Counted from the stretch's first letter, positions 33,860 to 43,703 are shown. The stretch: DNA of 64,000 nt from an uncultured Acidimicrobiales bacterium (GCA_951813325.1 OX638350.1:186001-250000), one strand, 5' to 3'. Numbers and translations are program-made. Notes: generated by a model from the letters alone, not told the origin.

Positions 33860-34437
33860 GCGAGGTGCCCGCGGCGGATGATCGGGAAGACCTGGCCGTC
33901 GATGAAGAGCAGGCCCGGGAAGACACCGACGCGCCCAAGGAAGTCGACGACTCGACCGATGAGGGTCTGGTCGATGGTGCAGTCGACCTTGTGGATGCGG
34001 CCGCCGACCTCGAGGACCCATTGCCCTCAATCGAGGAACTGTTGGCTCAGCGCGACGGTTATCTGAACGACCTCCAGCGGGTGACCGCCGAGTTCTCCAA
34101 CTATCGCCGCAAGGCGGCCGAGCGCCAGCAGGAGACGGTGGCTATGGCGGCCGCTGAAATTGTGGAGAAGGTGCTTCCGGTGCTGGACGCCTGTGAGGCG
34201 GCGGTAGCCCAGGGCGCCGAGGACGTCATCCCCATTCGTGATGCTCTGTTCAGCGCGTTGGAGAAGGAGGGCCTGGGCCGACTGGACGATTCCGGCGCGC
34301 CGTTCGACCCCAACTGCCACGAAGCGGTCGTCCACGAACCGGGAGAAGGAGTGGCGGTCATTGCCGAAGTACTGCGGGCTGGTTACCAATGGAACAGTCG
34401 GGTTTTGCGGCCGGCAATGGTAAAGGTTCGAGGGTAG
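33856..34437 (+). CDS. grpE: nucleotide exchange factor GrpE
   Basis: A 193-aa GrpE. An acidic N-terminus of about 60 residues (Asp/Glu-rich) is followed by the long dimerisation helix [31 protein letters not shown]. The beta domain has [20 protein letters not shown] and [20 protein letters not shown], the DnaK-binding face. It releases ADP from DnaK. ATG 33856 overlaps the dnaK stop by 4 bp. Confidence 0.95.
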   Translation: MSEVPAADDREDLAVDEEQAREDTDAPKEVDDSTDEGLVDGAVDLVDAAADLEDPLPSIEELLAQRDGYLNDLQRVTAEFSNYRRKAAERQQETVAMAAAEIVEKVLPVLDACEAAVAQGAEDVIPIRDALFSALEKEGLGRLDDSGAPFDPNCHEAVVHEPGEGVAVIAEVLRAGYQWNSRVLRPAMVKVRG

Positions 34438-34453
34438 GGAGCAGTTCAAGGGC

Positions 34454-35353
34454 ATGGACGTCAAGCGGGAGTGGTTGGAGACCGACTACTACAAGGTGCT
34501 CGGCGTCTCACCGTCCGCGTCTGACAAAGAGATCACCAAGGCTTACCGCAAGCTGGCCCGCAAGCTGCACCCCGACTCCAACCCCGGCGATGCCAAGGCC
34601 GAGGAGGAGTTCAAAGAGGTAACCGCGGCCTACGATGTATTGGGAGACGGCGAGCGACGGTCTCAATACGACCAGGTTCGCCATATGGGGCCTATGAACT
34701 TCCAGGCCGGTCCGGGCGGATTCACCATGGAAGGCGACCTGGCCGATGTCTTTTCGGCGTTCATGGGCGATGGCCGCTTCGAACGAGGCGGCCATCCCTT
34801 CAGCGGGCAGGCGCGCCCAATGCGAGGGCACGATCTCAATGCCCGTCTCACCTTGGAATTTGCCGAGGCGGTACGGGGCTCCACCACCGATATGCAGCTG
34901 AGCGGCGACACCGCCCAGGCGGGGCAGTCCATTTCGGTGCGGATTCCCGCCGGGGTAGCGGACGGCCAGAAGATCAAGCTGGCCGGAAAAGGGGAGCGCG
35001 GGGCCAACGGCGGCCCTCCCGGAGACCTCTATGTGACGGTCGAAGTCAAGGCACACCCGGTATTCGGGCGCCAGGGCAAGAACCTGACCGTTACGGTGCC
35101 GGTGACATTCGCCCAGGCCGCGCTGGGTGCTGAGATCTCGGTGCCTACTTTCGAAGGCGATCCGGTGAAATTGCGCCTGGCGCCCGGAAGCCAGCCCGGA
35201 CAGGTTCTCAGGGTGCGAGGCCGGGGGGTGGAGACCGGCAGGGGAATCGGCGATCTGCTGGTGAAGGTGGCCCTGGAAGTGCCCGGCGAACTGAACGATG
35301 AGCAGCGCCAAGCCCTGGGAGCTTTTGCCAAGACGATGGGGGAACAGACGTGA
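34454..35353 (+). CDS. dnaJ: DnaJ/CbpA-type co-chaperone without zinc finger
   Basis: A 299-aa J-domain protein. The J domain is YYKVLGVSPSASDKEITKAYRKLARKLHPDSNP (HPD motif) and stimulates DnaK ATPase. Next is a Gly/Phe-containing linker (MNFQAGPGGFTMEGDLADVFSAF) and the C-terminal substrate domains (GHDLNARLTLEFAEAV, then RIPAGVADGQKIKLAGKGE and LRLAPGSQPGQVLRVRGRGV). The four CxxCxGxG zinc motifs of classic DnaJ are absent, making it a type II (CbpA-like) protein. The ATG at 34454 follows grpE by 16 bp. Its last 31 bases are duplicated downstream. Confidence 0.93.
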   Translation: MDVKREWLETDYYKVLGVSPSASDKEITKAYRKLARKLHPDSNPGDAKAEEEFKEVTAAYDVLGDGERRSQYDQVRHMGPMNFQAGPGGFTMEGDLADVFSAFMGDGRFERGGHPFSGQARPMRGHDLNARLTLEFAEAVRGSTTDMQLSGDTAQAGQSISVRIPAGVADGQKIKLAGKGERGANGGPPGDLYVTVEVKAHPVFGRQGKNLTVTVPVTFAQAALGAEISVPTFEGDPVKLRLAPGSQPGQVLRVRGRGVETGRGIGDLLVKVALEVPGELNDEQRQALGAFAKTMGEQT

Positions 35354-35405
35354 CTGGTAGTCGAAACCTCCGATCCCTGGGAGCTTTGGCCAAGAAGATG
35401 GAGGA
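35313..35405 (+). repeat. duplicated dnaJ 3' tail (31-bp direct repeat)
   Basis: The stretch CCCTGGGAGCTTTTGCCAAG onward (35313-35343) recurs at 35375-35405 with three changes in 31 bases, 62 bp apart. The first copy encodes the DnaJ end LGAFAKTMGE. The second, just before hspR, reads SLGALAKKMEE then TAG in another frame, and it supplies the GGAGG ribosome site of hspR. Confidence 0.8.
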
Positions 35406-35411
35406 GTAGCA

Positions 35412-35744
35412 ATGATCGACCCCCGAGGCCGCGATCGGGCGTTGTACGTCATCTCGGTGGCAGCCGAGCTGGCTGGCATCCATCCCCAGACGCTGAGGAT
35501 CTACGACCGCCGGGGCTTGGTGCAGCCGGCCCGCACCGGCGGGGGGAGCCGGCGATACAGCGACGCCGACGTTGAGAAGCTCCGCCGAGTCCACGAGCTC
35601 ACCAGCGAGGGCATGAACCTAGACGGCGTTGAGCGGGTGCTGGCCCTCGAAGCCGAAGTGGCCCGGCTCAAAAACCAAGTGAAGCGCCTCACCCGGGAGC
35701 TTGAGTCCAAACGGGCCGACATCGTCTTGTATCGGAGAGGCTGA
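35412..35744 (+). CDS. hspR: heat-shock repressor HspR (MerR family)
   Basis: A 110-aa MerR-type regulator. The winged-helix DNA-binding head is LYVISVAAELAGIHPQTLRIYDRRGLVQPARTGGGSRRYSDADVEKLRRVHEL, and a C-terminal coiled coil follows (EAEVARLKNQVKRLTRELESK). HspR represses the dnaK operon by binding HAIR sites, using DnaK as co-repressor; the HAIR-like site at 31901-31921 is the expected target. It is the fourth gene of the operon, the standard actinobacterial order. Confidence 0.93.
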   Translation: MIDPRGRDRALYVISVAAELAGIHPQTLRIYDRRGLVQPARTGGGSRRYSDADVEKLRRVHELTSEGMNLDGVERVLALEAEVARLKNQVKRLTRELESKRADIVLYRRG

Positions 35745-35778
35745 CCCGCGACTAGTACAGTCCGGCTTTGCCGCTCTT

Positions 35779-37050
35779 GTGACCGTGACACCGACCCTCG
35801 CCCTCGACCTCTCGGTGGCCTACCAAGCCGTCCGGTCCTACACCGACGCGCTCTCTGCTCCTTTGAGCGCGGAAGACCAGTGCATTCAGTCGATGCCCGA
35901 CGTCAGTCCCGCCAAGTGGCACCGGGCCCACGTCACCTGGTTCTTCGAGACTTTTCTGCTCAAGCCCCGCCTGGACGGCTACAGCGAGTACCACCCGGCG
36001 TTCGGTTTCTTGTTCAACTCGTATTACGAGAGGGTCGGCGAGCGGCATCCCCGGTCTGAGCGGGGGAACCTCTCCCGGCCTTCGTGCGAGGAGGTGGCCG
36101 CCTACCGGGCCCATGTCGATCGGGCCATGGGGGAGCTGCTGTCCCGCCCTCTCGATGACGCAACCGCCGAGCTGGTGGCCTTGGGCCTTCACCATGAGCA
36201 GCAGCACCAGGAGCTGTTGCTCATGGACATCAAGCACGTGTTATCAACCAACCAGGCGTTGTGGCCCGCCTATCACAAGCTCCCCCCGTCGCCTGCCGGT
36301 GTGTCGGACAACGGGCAGCCGGCGACCGCCTGGGCAGGCTTCGACGGCGGGGAGGTATGGCTGGGCCACGACGGCGATGGTTTCGCCTTCGACAACGAGA
36401 GTCCCCGCCACCGGGCCATTCTCCCCCCTTACCAGCTGGCCGGCCGGTTGGTGACCTGCGGCCAGTGGCTGGAGTTCATGGCCGACGGCGGTTACGACAC
36501 CCCCACCCTGTGGCTGTCGGACGGCTGGCATCAGCGGCTGGAGTACCGCTGGGAGGCACCCTCCTACTGGGATCGCCATCCCGACGAGGGCTGGCGGGTG
36601 TTCACTCTGCATGGTCTTGTACCTCTGTCACCTGACGAGCCGGTGTGCCATTTGTCGTACTACGAGGCTGATGCCTACGCCCGCTGGGCTGGTGCCCGTC
36701 TCCCTACCGAGGCCGAATGGGAGCACGCTGCCGAGGGCCAGGCGACCGAGGGCAACCTAGGAGACCGGGGCCGATGGCACCCCGTTTCCGCCTCGCCCGG
36801 CGACCGCCCGAGCCAGCTCTACGGGGACGTATGGGAGTGGACCTCCAGCCCCTACGGCCCCTATCCCGGTTTCCGCCCCGCGCCCGGTGCGGTGGGGGAG
36901 TACAACGGCAAGTTCATGGTCAACCAGTTCGTGCTCCGGGGCGGGGCCTGCGTGACGCCGCCGGGGCATATCCGGGCCACCTACCGCAATTTCTTCCACC
37001 CCCACACCCGTTGGCACTTCTCCGGGGTGCGGCTGGCCCAAGACGCATGA
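35779..37050 (+). CDS. egtB: ergothioneine biosynthesis sulfoxide synthase EgtB
   Basis: A 423-aa non-heme iron enzyme that joins hercynine to gamma-glutamylcysteine or cysteine with O2. A DinB-like N-terminal domain carries the iron ligands: WHRAHVTWFFETF (H51) and HHEQQHQE (H139, H143). The C-terminal formylglycine-generating-enzyme fold has SYYEADAYARWAGARLPTEAEWEHAA, GDVWEWTSSPY and FVLRGGACVTPPGHIRATYRNFFHPH. GTG 35779 is chosen 35 bp after hspR; GTG 35785 is also possible. It overlaps egtD by 4 bp. EgtA, EgtC and EgtE are not in the window. Confidence 0.93.
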   Translation: MTVTPTLALDLSVAYQAVRSYTDALSAPLSAEDQCIQSMPDVSPAKWHRAHVTWFFETFLLKPRLDGYSEYHPAFGFLFNSYYERVGERHPRSERGNLSRPSCEEVAAYRAHVDRAMGELLSRPLDDATAELVALGLHHEQQHQELLLMDIKHVLSTNQALWPAYHKLPPSPAGVSDNGQPATAWAGFDGGEVWLGHDGDGFAFDNESPRHRAILPPYQLAGRLVTCGQWLEFMADGGYDTPTLWLSDGWHQRLEYRWEAPSYWDRHPDEGWRVFTLHGLVPLSPDEPVCHLSYYEADAYARWAGARLPTEAEWEHAAEGQATEGNLGDRGRWHPVSASPGDRPSQLYGDVWEWTSSPYGPYPGFRPAPGAVGEYNGKFMVNQFVLRGGACVTPPGHIRATYRNFFHPHTRWHFSGVRLAQDA

Positions 37051-38024
37051 TGATCGAACCGGTTGTCGACATCCACTTGGACCGCGTCTGGATTGAACAG
37101 GCGCTTCGGGCTGATGTGGCCGAGGGGTTTGCCAGTCAGCCCAAAGAGCTGCCCCCCAAGTGGTTCTACGACGACCGGGGCAGCGAGTTGTTCGACCGGA
37201 TAACCCGTCTTCCCGACTACTACCCCACTCGGCGGGAGCGGGAGATTCTCGAGCGCGAGGTGGACGTCATAGCCGAGCGATCTGGGGCCGACACCGTCGT
37301 GGAGCTGGGTTCGGGGACCTCGGAGAAGACGCGGATCGTTCTAGACGCCCTGGCTGAGACGGGGTGGCTCCGCCGCTACGTGCCATTCGACAACAGCGAG
37401 GCCACCCTGCGAACCGCGGCCGCCGAGTTGGCCGAGGCTTATGAGGGGCTAGCCGTCCATGGAGTGGTGGGCGACTTCGAGCACCACTTGGGCCACATCC
37501 CCGAAGGAGGCTGTCGGCTGATGATGCTGCTGGGCGGCACGATCGGGAACTTCCCCCCGGCACCCCGCAAGGACTTCTTGTGCGCAGTGGCCGACGCCAT
37601 GGCGCCGGGTGACACGTTCCTGTTGGGTTTCGATCTGGTGAAGGAACACGATCGGCTTATCGCGGCCTACAACGATCCCGATGGTGTAACCGCGGCGTTC
37701 AACCGCAACGTGCTATCGGTGATCAACCATCGCCTCGATGCCGACTTCGACCTCGACCAATTCGAGCACGAGGCCCGCTTTGATCCCGATGAAGAGTGGA
37801 TAGAGATGTTGCTCCGGTCCTGCCGCCCTCAGCGAGTAACCATCGGGGGGCTGAATATGACGGTTGACTTTGCCCGGGACGAGCGCCTGCGGACCGAGAT
37901 CAGCGCCAAGTTCCGACCAGAGAACATCGGTCCGGAGTTGGGCGCCGTCGGCTTGGCCATGGAGTGCCTGTGGACCGACGCCCAAGACGACTACGCCTTG
38001 ACCCTCTCCCGCATGGTGGGATGA
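37047..38024 (+). CDS. egtD: L-histidine N(alpha)-methyltransferase EgtD
   Basis: A 325-aa SAM methyltransferase that trimethylates histidine to hercynine, the first step of ergothioneine synthesis. The family start is PKELPPKWFYDDRGSELFDRITRLPDYYPTRRE, followed by the SAM site VVELGSGTSEKTRIVLDAL and the histidine-binding strand LLGGTIGNFPP and LLGFDLVKEHDRLIAAYND. ATG 37047 overlaps the egtB stop (ATGA), which fixes the start. The product goes to EgtB encoded upstream. Confidence 0.95.
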   Translation: MMIEPVVDIHLDRVWIEQALRADVAEGFASQPKELPPKWFYDDRGSELFDRITRLPDYYPTRREREILEREVDVIAERSGADTVVELGSGTSEKTRIVLDALAETGWLRRYVPFDNSEATLRTAAAELAEAYEGLAVHGVVGDFEHHLGHIPEGGCRLMMLLGGTIGNFPPAPRKDFLCAVADAMAPGDTFLLGFDLVKEHDRLIAAYNDPDGVTAAFNRNVLSVINHRLDADFDLDQFEHEARFDPDEEWIEMLLRSCRPQRVTIGGLNMTVDFARDERLRTEISAKFRPENIGPELGAVGLAMECLWTDAQDDYALTLSRMVG

Positions 38025-38107
38025 GCCTGGATTGAGGATATTGCTGGTCAAACTGGCGTGCGACGCGGGTAGGGTCTTTCTGTAAGCCGCGCTGATGGAG
38101 TGGGCCG

Positions 38108-39394
38108 TTGCCAGCAACAGTGGTCGTCGGGACGCAATGGGGTGACGAGGGCAAAGGCAGATTCACCGACCTCCTCTCCCGTCAGATGGACATGGTGGTG
38201 CGCTATCAGGGCGGCCATAACGCGGGCCACACACTGGTGGTGGACGGACAGACCTTCAAGCTCCAGCTGGTTCCCAGCGGTGTCCTCTATCCCCATGTGA
38301 CTCCGGTCATCGGCAACGGCGTGGTAATCGACCCCATGGTGCTGATCGATGAGATGGACCGCCTGGCCGAGGCGGGGGTCGATTGCGGGAGGCTGAAGGT
38401 CAGCGGCAACGCCCACCTCATCTTCCCCTATCACCAGGCACTGGACGTTGTGGCCGAGCGGCACTTGGGCCGCAACAAGCTGGGCACCACCAAGCGGGGC
38501 ATCGGCCCGGCCTACGCCGATAAGGCGGCCCGGGTGGGGCTGCGGGTACAGGATCTGCTCGACCCCAAGATCTTCCGGGAGAAGCTCGGCGTGGTACTGC
38601 ACGAGAAGAACCCGCTTTTGGCCAAGGTGTACAACCGGCTGCCCTTCGATCTCGAAACGCTAGCCACCCAGTACTTGGAGGAGTGCCGGCCCCGCATCGA
38701 GCCGCACATTGCTGACACCGTGGGGTTGCTCCATGACGCTCTGGAGGCCGGCCAGAACTTGCTGTTCGAAGGGGCTCAGGCCATGTTCTTGGATCTCGAC
38801 CATGGCACCTATCCGTTTGTCACCTCCTCCAATCCGGTAGCTGGCGGGGTCTGCGTCGGGGCCGGCATCGGCCCCCGACACGTCGATCGGGTTATCGGGG
38901 TAACCAAGGCCTACATCAGCCGGGTGGGTTCGGGGCCGTTTCCCAGCGAGCTGACTGACGAGGTTGGCGACCGCCTGGTTGACGTAGGCCGGGAGTACGG
39001 CACCAACACCAAGCGCCGCCGCCGCTGTGGTTGGCTGGATACGGTGATGTTGCGCCACGCAGTGCGAGTGAACTCCCTATCGGACCTGGCCATCACCAAG
39101 CTCGACGTATTGGACGCTCTCGATCCGATCAAGGTGTGCGTGGCCTACGAGGTGGATGGACAGCGTCGCAGCTCGATGCCCTACCACCAGTCGGAGATCC
39201 ACCGAGCGTCACCGATATTCGAGGAATTGCCCGGATGGGGCACCGATCTGAGCGCGGTCAGCGATCGCGCAAAGCTGCCTGGGGAGGCTGAGGACTATCT
39301 GCGCTTCATCGAGGAGCAGGCCGGTGTGCCCGCCACCCTGGTGAGCGTGGGCCCCGGGCGGGACCAGTTCATTGCCTTCAGCCCCGTACCGTGA
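38108..39394 (+). CDS. purA: adenylosuccinate synthetase
   Basis: A 428-aa enzyme converting IMP plus aspartate plus GTP to adenylosuccinate. The P-loop-like N-terminus [19 protein letters not shown] is intact, with the catalytic Asp and the [11 protein letters not shown] histidine, then [14 protein letters not shown] and [13 protein letters not shown] 38108 is the only start giving the usual [17 protein letters not shown], with GGAG upstream. It opens the pur cluster; its stop overlaps the purD start (GTGA). Confidence 0.96.
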   Translation: MPATVVVGTQWGDEGKGRFTDLLSRQMDMVVRYQGGHNAGHTLVVDGQTFKLQLVPSGVLYPHVTPVIGNGVVIDPMVLIDEMDRLAEAGVDCGRLKVSGNAHLIFPYHQALDVVAERHLGRNKLGTTKRGIGPAYADKAARVGLRVQDLLDPKIFREKLGVVLHEKNPLLAKVYNRLPFDLETLATQYLEECRPRIEPHIADTVGLLHDALEAGQNLLFEGAQAMFLDLDHGTYPFVTSSNPVAGGVCVGAGIGPRHVDRVIGVTKAYISRVGSGPFPSELTDEVGDRLVDVGREYGTNTKRRRRCGWLDTVMLRHAVRVNSLSDLAITKLDVLDALDPIKVCVAYEVDGQRRSSMPYHQSEIHRASPIFEELPGWGTDLSAVSDRAKLPGEAEDYLRFIEEQAGVPATLVSVGPGRDQFIAFSPVP

Positions 39395-40662
39395 GGGTCT
39401 GCGTCGTCGGCAGCGGTGGGAGGGAGCATGCGCTCGCCCATGTGCTCGGCCGTTCGAGCGACGTGGTGGTCACCCCCGGCAATCCCGGCATCCCTGGCTC
39501 GACCCCGGCTCCGGCTACCGAGATCGACGCTGATCTGTACGTGATCGGCCCGGAGGTTCCTCTGGTGGGCGGATTGGCCGACGAATTGCGGGCGGCGGGA
39601 CGGCTGGTGTTCGGCCCCGGCGCCGACGGTGCGCTTCTAGAAGGGTCCAAAGCGTGGATGAAGGCCCTGCTGTTGGCCGCCGAGGTGCCCACCGCGGGAC
39701 ACGGCGCCTTCACCGAGCCGGATGCGGCCCTGCGTTTTTTGAGCACCATGGGGGATCTGTTCGTGATCAAGACCGACGGGTTGGCCGCAGGCAAAGGGGT
39801 ATTGGTGACGCAGGACCGGGCTGAGGCCGAGGACGCGGTGCGGGCCTATTTGTCGGGGGAGGCTTTCGGCGACGCCGGCCGACGGGTGGTGATCGAGGAG
39901 GGCCTCACCGGGCCTGAGCTGTCGGTGCTGGCAGTGTGCGATGGCCGCCAGGCTATGCCGCTGGCCCCAGCCCAGGATTTCAAGCGCATCGGCGAGGCCG
40001 ACGTCGGCCCCAATACCGGCGGCATGGGGGCGTATTCCCCGGTGCCGGTGGCCGGGGTCGAAGCGGTGGGCGAGGTGATGGATCGCGCGGTCCTGCCAAC
40101 GCTGGCCGAGCTTCGGCGGCGGGGCATCGATTATCGGGGGGTGCTGTATGCCGGGCTGATGCTCACCCCCCGGGGAATGAGGGTGTTGGAGTACAACGTC
40201 CGCTTCGGTGACCCCGAGGCCCAGGTTGTGCTGCCCCGGTTGCGTTCAGATTTGGCTGATCTGCTGGCCTGTGCCGCGGCCGGCTCGCTGGAAGAGACCC
40301 CGGAATATGGCGATGATGCTGCGGTGACGGTGGTATGCGCCTCCGAGGGGTATCCTGGCTCGCCCCGCACGGGCGACCTCATCGAAGGCATTGAGGCGGC
40401 CAGTGCCGAGGAAGGGGTCACTGTGTTCTGCGCTGGAGTGGCATTGGCCCCCGGGGATGGAGATGGGGTTGAATCACCTGGTCAAAACAGCCCGGACTTG
40501 GTGACCGCGGGGGGTCGGGTGCTGAACGTGACCGGGCAGGGATCGGACTTGGCCACCGCCCGGGCGCGGGCCTACGCCGGGATCACCCACATTGATTGGC
40601 CGGGCCGCTACGTTCGCTTTGACATCGCCGCCGAGGCGGTGGGAAGCGTCTCCATGGGGTAG
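39391..40662 (+). CDS. purD: phosphoribosylamine-glycine ligase
   Basis: A 423-aa ATP-grasp enzyme (GAR synthetase), step 2 of de novo purine synthesis. The N-terminus is [20 protein letters not shown] and the ATP-grasp core [18 protein letters not shown], with [24 protein letters not shown] and [22 protein letters not shown] (metal ligands). GTG 39391 overlaps purA. Full length for the family. Confidence 0.96.
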   Translation: MRVCVVGSGGREHALAHVLGRSSDVVVTPGNPGIPGSTPAPATEIDADLYVIGPEVPLVGGLADELRAAGRLVFGPGADGALLEGSKAWMKALLLAAEVPTAGHGAFTEPDAALRFLSTMGDLFVIKTDGLAAGKGVLVTQDRAEAEDAVRAYLSGEAFGDAGRRVVIEEGLTGPELSVLAVCDGRQAMPLAPAQDFKRIGEADVGPNTGGMGAYSPVPVAGVEAVGEVMDRAVLPTLAELRRRGIDYRGVLYAGLMLTPRGMRVLEYNVRFGDPEAQVVLPRLRSDLADLLACAAAGSLEETPEYGDDAAVTVVCASEGYPGSPRTGDLIEGIEAASAEEGVTVFCAGVALAPGDGDGVESPGQNSPDLVTAGGRVLNVTGQGSDLATARARAYAGITHIDWPGRYVRFDIAAEAVGSVSMG

Positions 40663-40667
40663 GTGAG

Positions 40668-41123
40668 ATGAGCTTGAAAGTCGCGGTGTTGATGGGGTCG
40701 TCGAGCGATGAGGACGTCATGGCCCCGGCCCGCACCACGCTGGAGCAATTCGGGGTTGAGTTCCATTGGCAGGTCATGTCGGCCCACCGCACCCCGGAAA
40801 AGGTCCGCCAGTTTGTGGCCGGTGCCCGCGATGCCGGGTTCGGGGCCATCATCTGCGGGGCGGGCATGGCGGCCCACCTGTCTGGAGCCGCTGCCGCCCA
40901 GACCACTCTGCCGGTCATCGGGGTGCCCTTGGCCGGCGGGGCATTGAACGGCGTGGATGCTCTGTACTCCACCGTGCAGATGCCCAAGGGGATCCCGGTG
41001 GCCACCGTGGCCATCAACGGCGCCATGAACGCCGCCCTGCTGGCCATTCAGATCTTGGCGGTGTCCAATGCCGATTTGGCCGACCGCCTGGCCCTCCACC
41101 GCGTCGAGATGGCCGGTGGCTGA
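40668..41123 (+). CDS. purE: 5-(carboxyamino)imidazole ribonucleotide mutase
   Basis: A 151-aa class I PurE that rearranges N5-CAIR to CAIR. Motifs are VLMGSSSDEDVM, VMSAHRTPEKV (the phosphate and catalytic His region), ICGAGMAAHLSGAAAAQTTLPVIGVP and the trimer/octamer helix GIPVATVAINGAMNAALLA. It lies 5 bp after purD. The PurK that makes N5-CAIR is not in the window. Confidence 0.95.
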   Translation: MSLKVAVLMGSSSDEDVMAPARTTLEQFGVEFHWQVMSAHRTPEKVRQFVAGARDAGFGAIICGAGMAAHLSGAAAAQTTLPVIGVPLAGGALNGVDALYSTVQMPKGIPVATVAINGAMNAALLAIQILAVSNADLADRLALHRVEMAGG

Positions 41124-42516
41124 GAGAAATCAGATCCCCGACGTGTTGGCCGACCGTTACGCCAGTGCGGCGATGGCCGCCATCTGGTCGCCAGAGGGCA
41201 AGGTCAAAGCCGAGCGCCGTCTGTGGGTGGCGGTGCTGGAGGCCCAACAGGACCTCGGAATCGAAGTGCCCGACGGGGCGGTAGAGGCTTATCGGGGGGT
41301 CATCGACCAGGTGGACTTGGACTCCATCCGGGATCGGGAGCGGGTCAACCGCCACGATGTGAAGGCCCGCATTGAGGAGTTCTGCTCGCTGGCCGGCTAC
41401 GAGCACATCCACAAAGGGATGACATCGCGCGACCTCACCGAGAACATCGAGCAGGTTCAGATCCGCTATTCCCTGCTGTTGGTGCGGGACAAGCTGGTCG
41501 CGATGGTGTGCGGTCTAGGCCGCCAAGCCGATGCCCATGCCGAGATGGTGATGGTGGGACGCTCCCACAATGTGCCCGCCCAAGCCACCACCCTGGGCAA
41601 GCGCTTTGCCAACTACGGTGCCGAGGCGCTGGCCGCCCTGGAACGAATTGAGGATTTGCTGGCCCGCTATCGGCTGCGCGGCCTCAAGGGTCCGGTCGGC
41701 ACGCAACAAGACCAGTTCGATTTGTTTGACGGCGATGCCGACAGGGTGGCCGCCCTTGAACAGCGAGTGGCCGAGCACCTGCAATTCGGCACAGTGATCG
41801 ACAGCGTGGGGCAGGTGTATCCGCGGTCGCTGGACTACGACGTGGTCTCCGCACTGGTGCAGGCCTCGTCGGCCCCTGCCAACCTGGCCCGGACCATCCG
41901 GCTCATGGCCGGCCACGGCTTGATCTCCGAGGGGTTCCAGGCTGGGCAGGTGGGCTCATCGGCCATGCCCGGCAAGCGCAACGCCCGGAACTCCGAGCGC
42001 ATATGCGGGCTGTCTGTGGTAGTGCAGGGTTACGCCGACATGGTGTCTTCCCTGGTGGGCGACCAGTGGAATGAGGGCGACGTGAGCTGCTCGGTGGTGC
42101 GCCGAGTGGCCCTGCCCGGTGCCTTCTTCGCCGTCGACGGCCAACTTGAGACTGCGCTGATCGTGTTGCAGGAGCTGACCGTGTTCGACGACGCCATCGC
42201 GGCCGAGTTGACCGCCAATCTCCCAGCGCTCACCGCCACCCGCGTGCTGATGGCCGCAGTAGCTGGCGGGGCGGGCCGGGAAGAGGCGCATCGGATTATT
42301 GCTGAGCATGTTCCGAAAGAAGACGATTTCTTCTCGGCTGTCGCCGGTGACGAGAGGTTGCCGATATCTTCGGCCAACGTTGCTCAGATCGAGAGCCAGC
42401 TCCTGGCATTGACTGGAGCTGCTGCTCTTCAAGCCCGATCGTTCGCGGCCCGCACTCGAGAATTGGCCGATCAGTTTCCCGCTGTTTTCCGCTACCAACC
42501 GGAGTCCATTTTGTGA
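41116..42516 (+). CDS. purB: adenylosuccinate lyase
   Basis: A 466-aa fumarase/aspartase-superfamily lyase acting on SAICAR and adenylosuccinate. It has HKGMTSRDLTENIEQVQIR (Thr/Ser-Arg loop), GRSHNVPAQATTLGKRFANY (catalytic His) and the signature loop VGSSAMPGKRNARNSERICGL. GTG 41116 (VAERNQIPDVLADRYAS) overlaps the purE stop by 8 bp. The C-terminal helical domain is complete. Confidence 0.95.
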   Translation: MAERNQIPDVLADRYASAAMAAIWSPEGKVKAERRLWVAVLEAQQDLGIEVPDGAVEAYRGVIDQVDLDSIRDRERVNRHDVKARIEEFCSLAGYEHIHKGMTSRDLTENIEQVQIRYSLLLVRDKLVAMVCGLGRQADAHAEMVMVGRSHNVPAQATTLGKRFANYGAEALAALERIEDLLARYRLRGLKGPVGTQQDQFDLFDGDADRVAALEQRVAEHLQFGTVIDSVGQVYPRSLDYDVVSALVQASSAPANLARTIRLMAGHGLISEGFQAGQVGSSAMPGKRNARNSERICGLSVVVQGYADMVSSLVGDQWNEGDVSCSVVRRVALPGAFFAVDGQLETALIVLQELTVFDDAIAAELTANLPALTATRVLMAAVAGGAGREEAHRIIAEHVPKEDDFFSAVAGDERLPISSANVAQIESQLLALTGAAALQARSFAARTRELADQFPAVFRYQPESIL

Positions 42517-43397
42517 GTACCGATAGCATCAATTTGCCCCCGGTTCATTCCGGCAAGGTCCGTGACATTTTCGACGCGGGCAACGGTCGTCTCCTGATGA
42601 TCGCGTCCGACCGCATCTCGGCATTCGACGTGGTGATGAACGAGCCCGTCCCTGACAAGGGGCGGGTGCTGACGGCCATGTCGGCCTTCTGGTTCGAGAC
42701 GCTCGCCGATGTCCTGCCCAGCCACCTCATCTCCACCGATGTGGCCGACCTGCCCCCTGAGGCCCAGGTGAACGGGGTGGCGGGCCGGGCCATGCTGTGC
42801 CATCGGGCCGAGATGCTGCCCATTGAGTGCATCGTGCGGGGGTACATCAGCGGCTCGGCTTGGCGGGAGTACAGGAGCCAGGGCACCATGCACGGCCAAA
42901 CCCTCCCGGCGGGGCTCCAAGAATCCGACAAGCTGCCCGAGCCGATGTTCACTCCCTCCACCAAGGCCGAGTCCGGCCATGACGAGAACATCTCCTACGA
43001 CCAAGCGGTGGAGCTGGTGGGCGCCGATCGGGCCGAACAGGCTCGAGAGGCATCGTTGGAGCTGTACCGCCGGGCGTCTGAGGCCGCCGCCAAGAAGGGC
43101 ATCATCATTGCCGACACCAAGTTCGAGATGGGCTTGGTGAACCGCACATTGGTGGTGGCCGATGAGGTGCTTACCCCCGACTCCTCCCGCTTCTGGCCGG
43201 TGGATGGCTGGAAGCCGGGGGCCACCCCGCCGTCCTACGACAAGCAGCCGGTGCGGGATTATCTCACCACGTTGGACTGGGACAAGCAGTATCCGCCTCC
43301 GCCGTTGCCCGATGATGTGGTGGCGACCAGCGCAGCCCGTTACGTGAGTGCCTATGAGATCATCACCGGCCGCAATTTCTCCGACTGGCCCGGCTGA
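42513..43397 (+). CDS. purC: SAICAR synthetase
   Basis: A 294-aa phosphoribosylaminoimidazole-succinocarboxamide synthase. The N-terminus is SGKVRDIFDAGNGRLLMIASDRISAFDVVM; further in are IECIVRGYISGSAWREY, GHDENISYDQA and IADTKFEMGLV. It adds aspartate to CAIR with ATP. GTG 42513 overlaps the purB stop (GTGA). This is the longer SAICAR synthetase form (about 290-300 aa). Confidence 0.95.
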   Translation: MSTDSINLPPVHSGKVRDIFDAGNGRLLMIASDRISAFDVVMNEPVPDKGRVLTAMSAFWFETLADVLPSHLISTDVADLPPEAQVNGVAGRAMLCHRAEMLPIECIVRGYISGSAWREYRSQGTMHGQTLPAGLQESDKLPEPMFTPSTKAESGHDENISYDQAVELVGADRAEQAREASLELYRRASEAAAKKGIIIADTKFEMGLVNRTLVVADEVLTPDSSRFWPVDGWKPGATPPSYDKQPVRDYLTTLDWDKQYPPPPLPDDVVATSAARYVSAYEIITGRNFSDWPG

Positions 43398-43408
43398 AGG
43401 AGAGGGCC

Positions 43409-43669
43409 ATGAGCGCGATGTTCGACGTCACGGTGGAAGTGGGTCTTCGAGATGGGATAGCCGATCCCGAGGGGCTTACCATTGAGCGAGTGCTTCCCGC
43501 GCTGGGTTTCAGCGGCGTGAGCGGTGTCCGTGTGGGCAAGATGCTGCGATTCGTGGTGGAGGCCCTTGACGAGGACGAAGCCCGCCAGCGAGTCGAAGCC
43601 ATGTGCGAGCGCTTTCTGGCCAATCCGGTCATCGAAGAAGTGGGTATAGCGATAAGCGGGATGTCGTGA
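43409..43669 (+). CDS. purS: FGAM synthase subunit PurS
   Basis: An 86-aa small subunit that bridges PurQ and PurL in the three-part FGAM synthase. It shows the ferredoxin-like pattern FDVTVEVGLRDGIADPEG, VSGVRVGKMLRFVVEALD and MCERFLANPVIEEVGIAI. The ATG lies 11 bp after purC, with AGGAGAG 7 bp upstream. Confidence 0.93.
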   Translation: MSAMFDVTVEVGLRDGIADPEGLTIERVLPALGFSGVSGVRVGKMLRFVVEALDEDEARQRVEAMCERFLANPVIEEVGIAISGMS

Positions 43670-43703
43670 CTGCTTTCACGGAAACAGCAGTCGGCGGTCG
43701 GGC

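Noticed and set aside
38025..38107. A riboswitch or strong promoter in the short gap before purA
   Set aside because: The 83-bp gap has no conserved purine-riboswitch core and no convincing -35/-10 pair with normal spacing.
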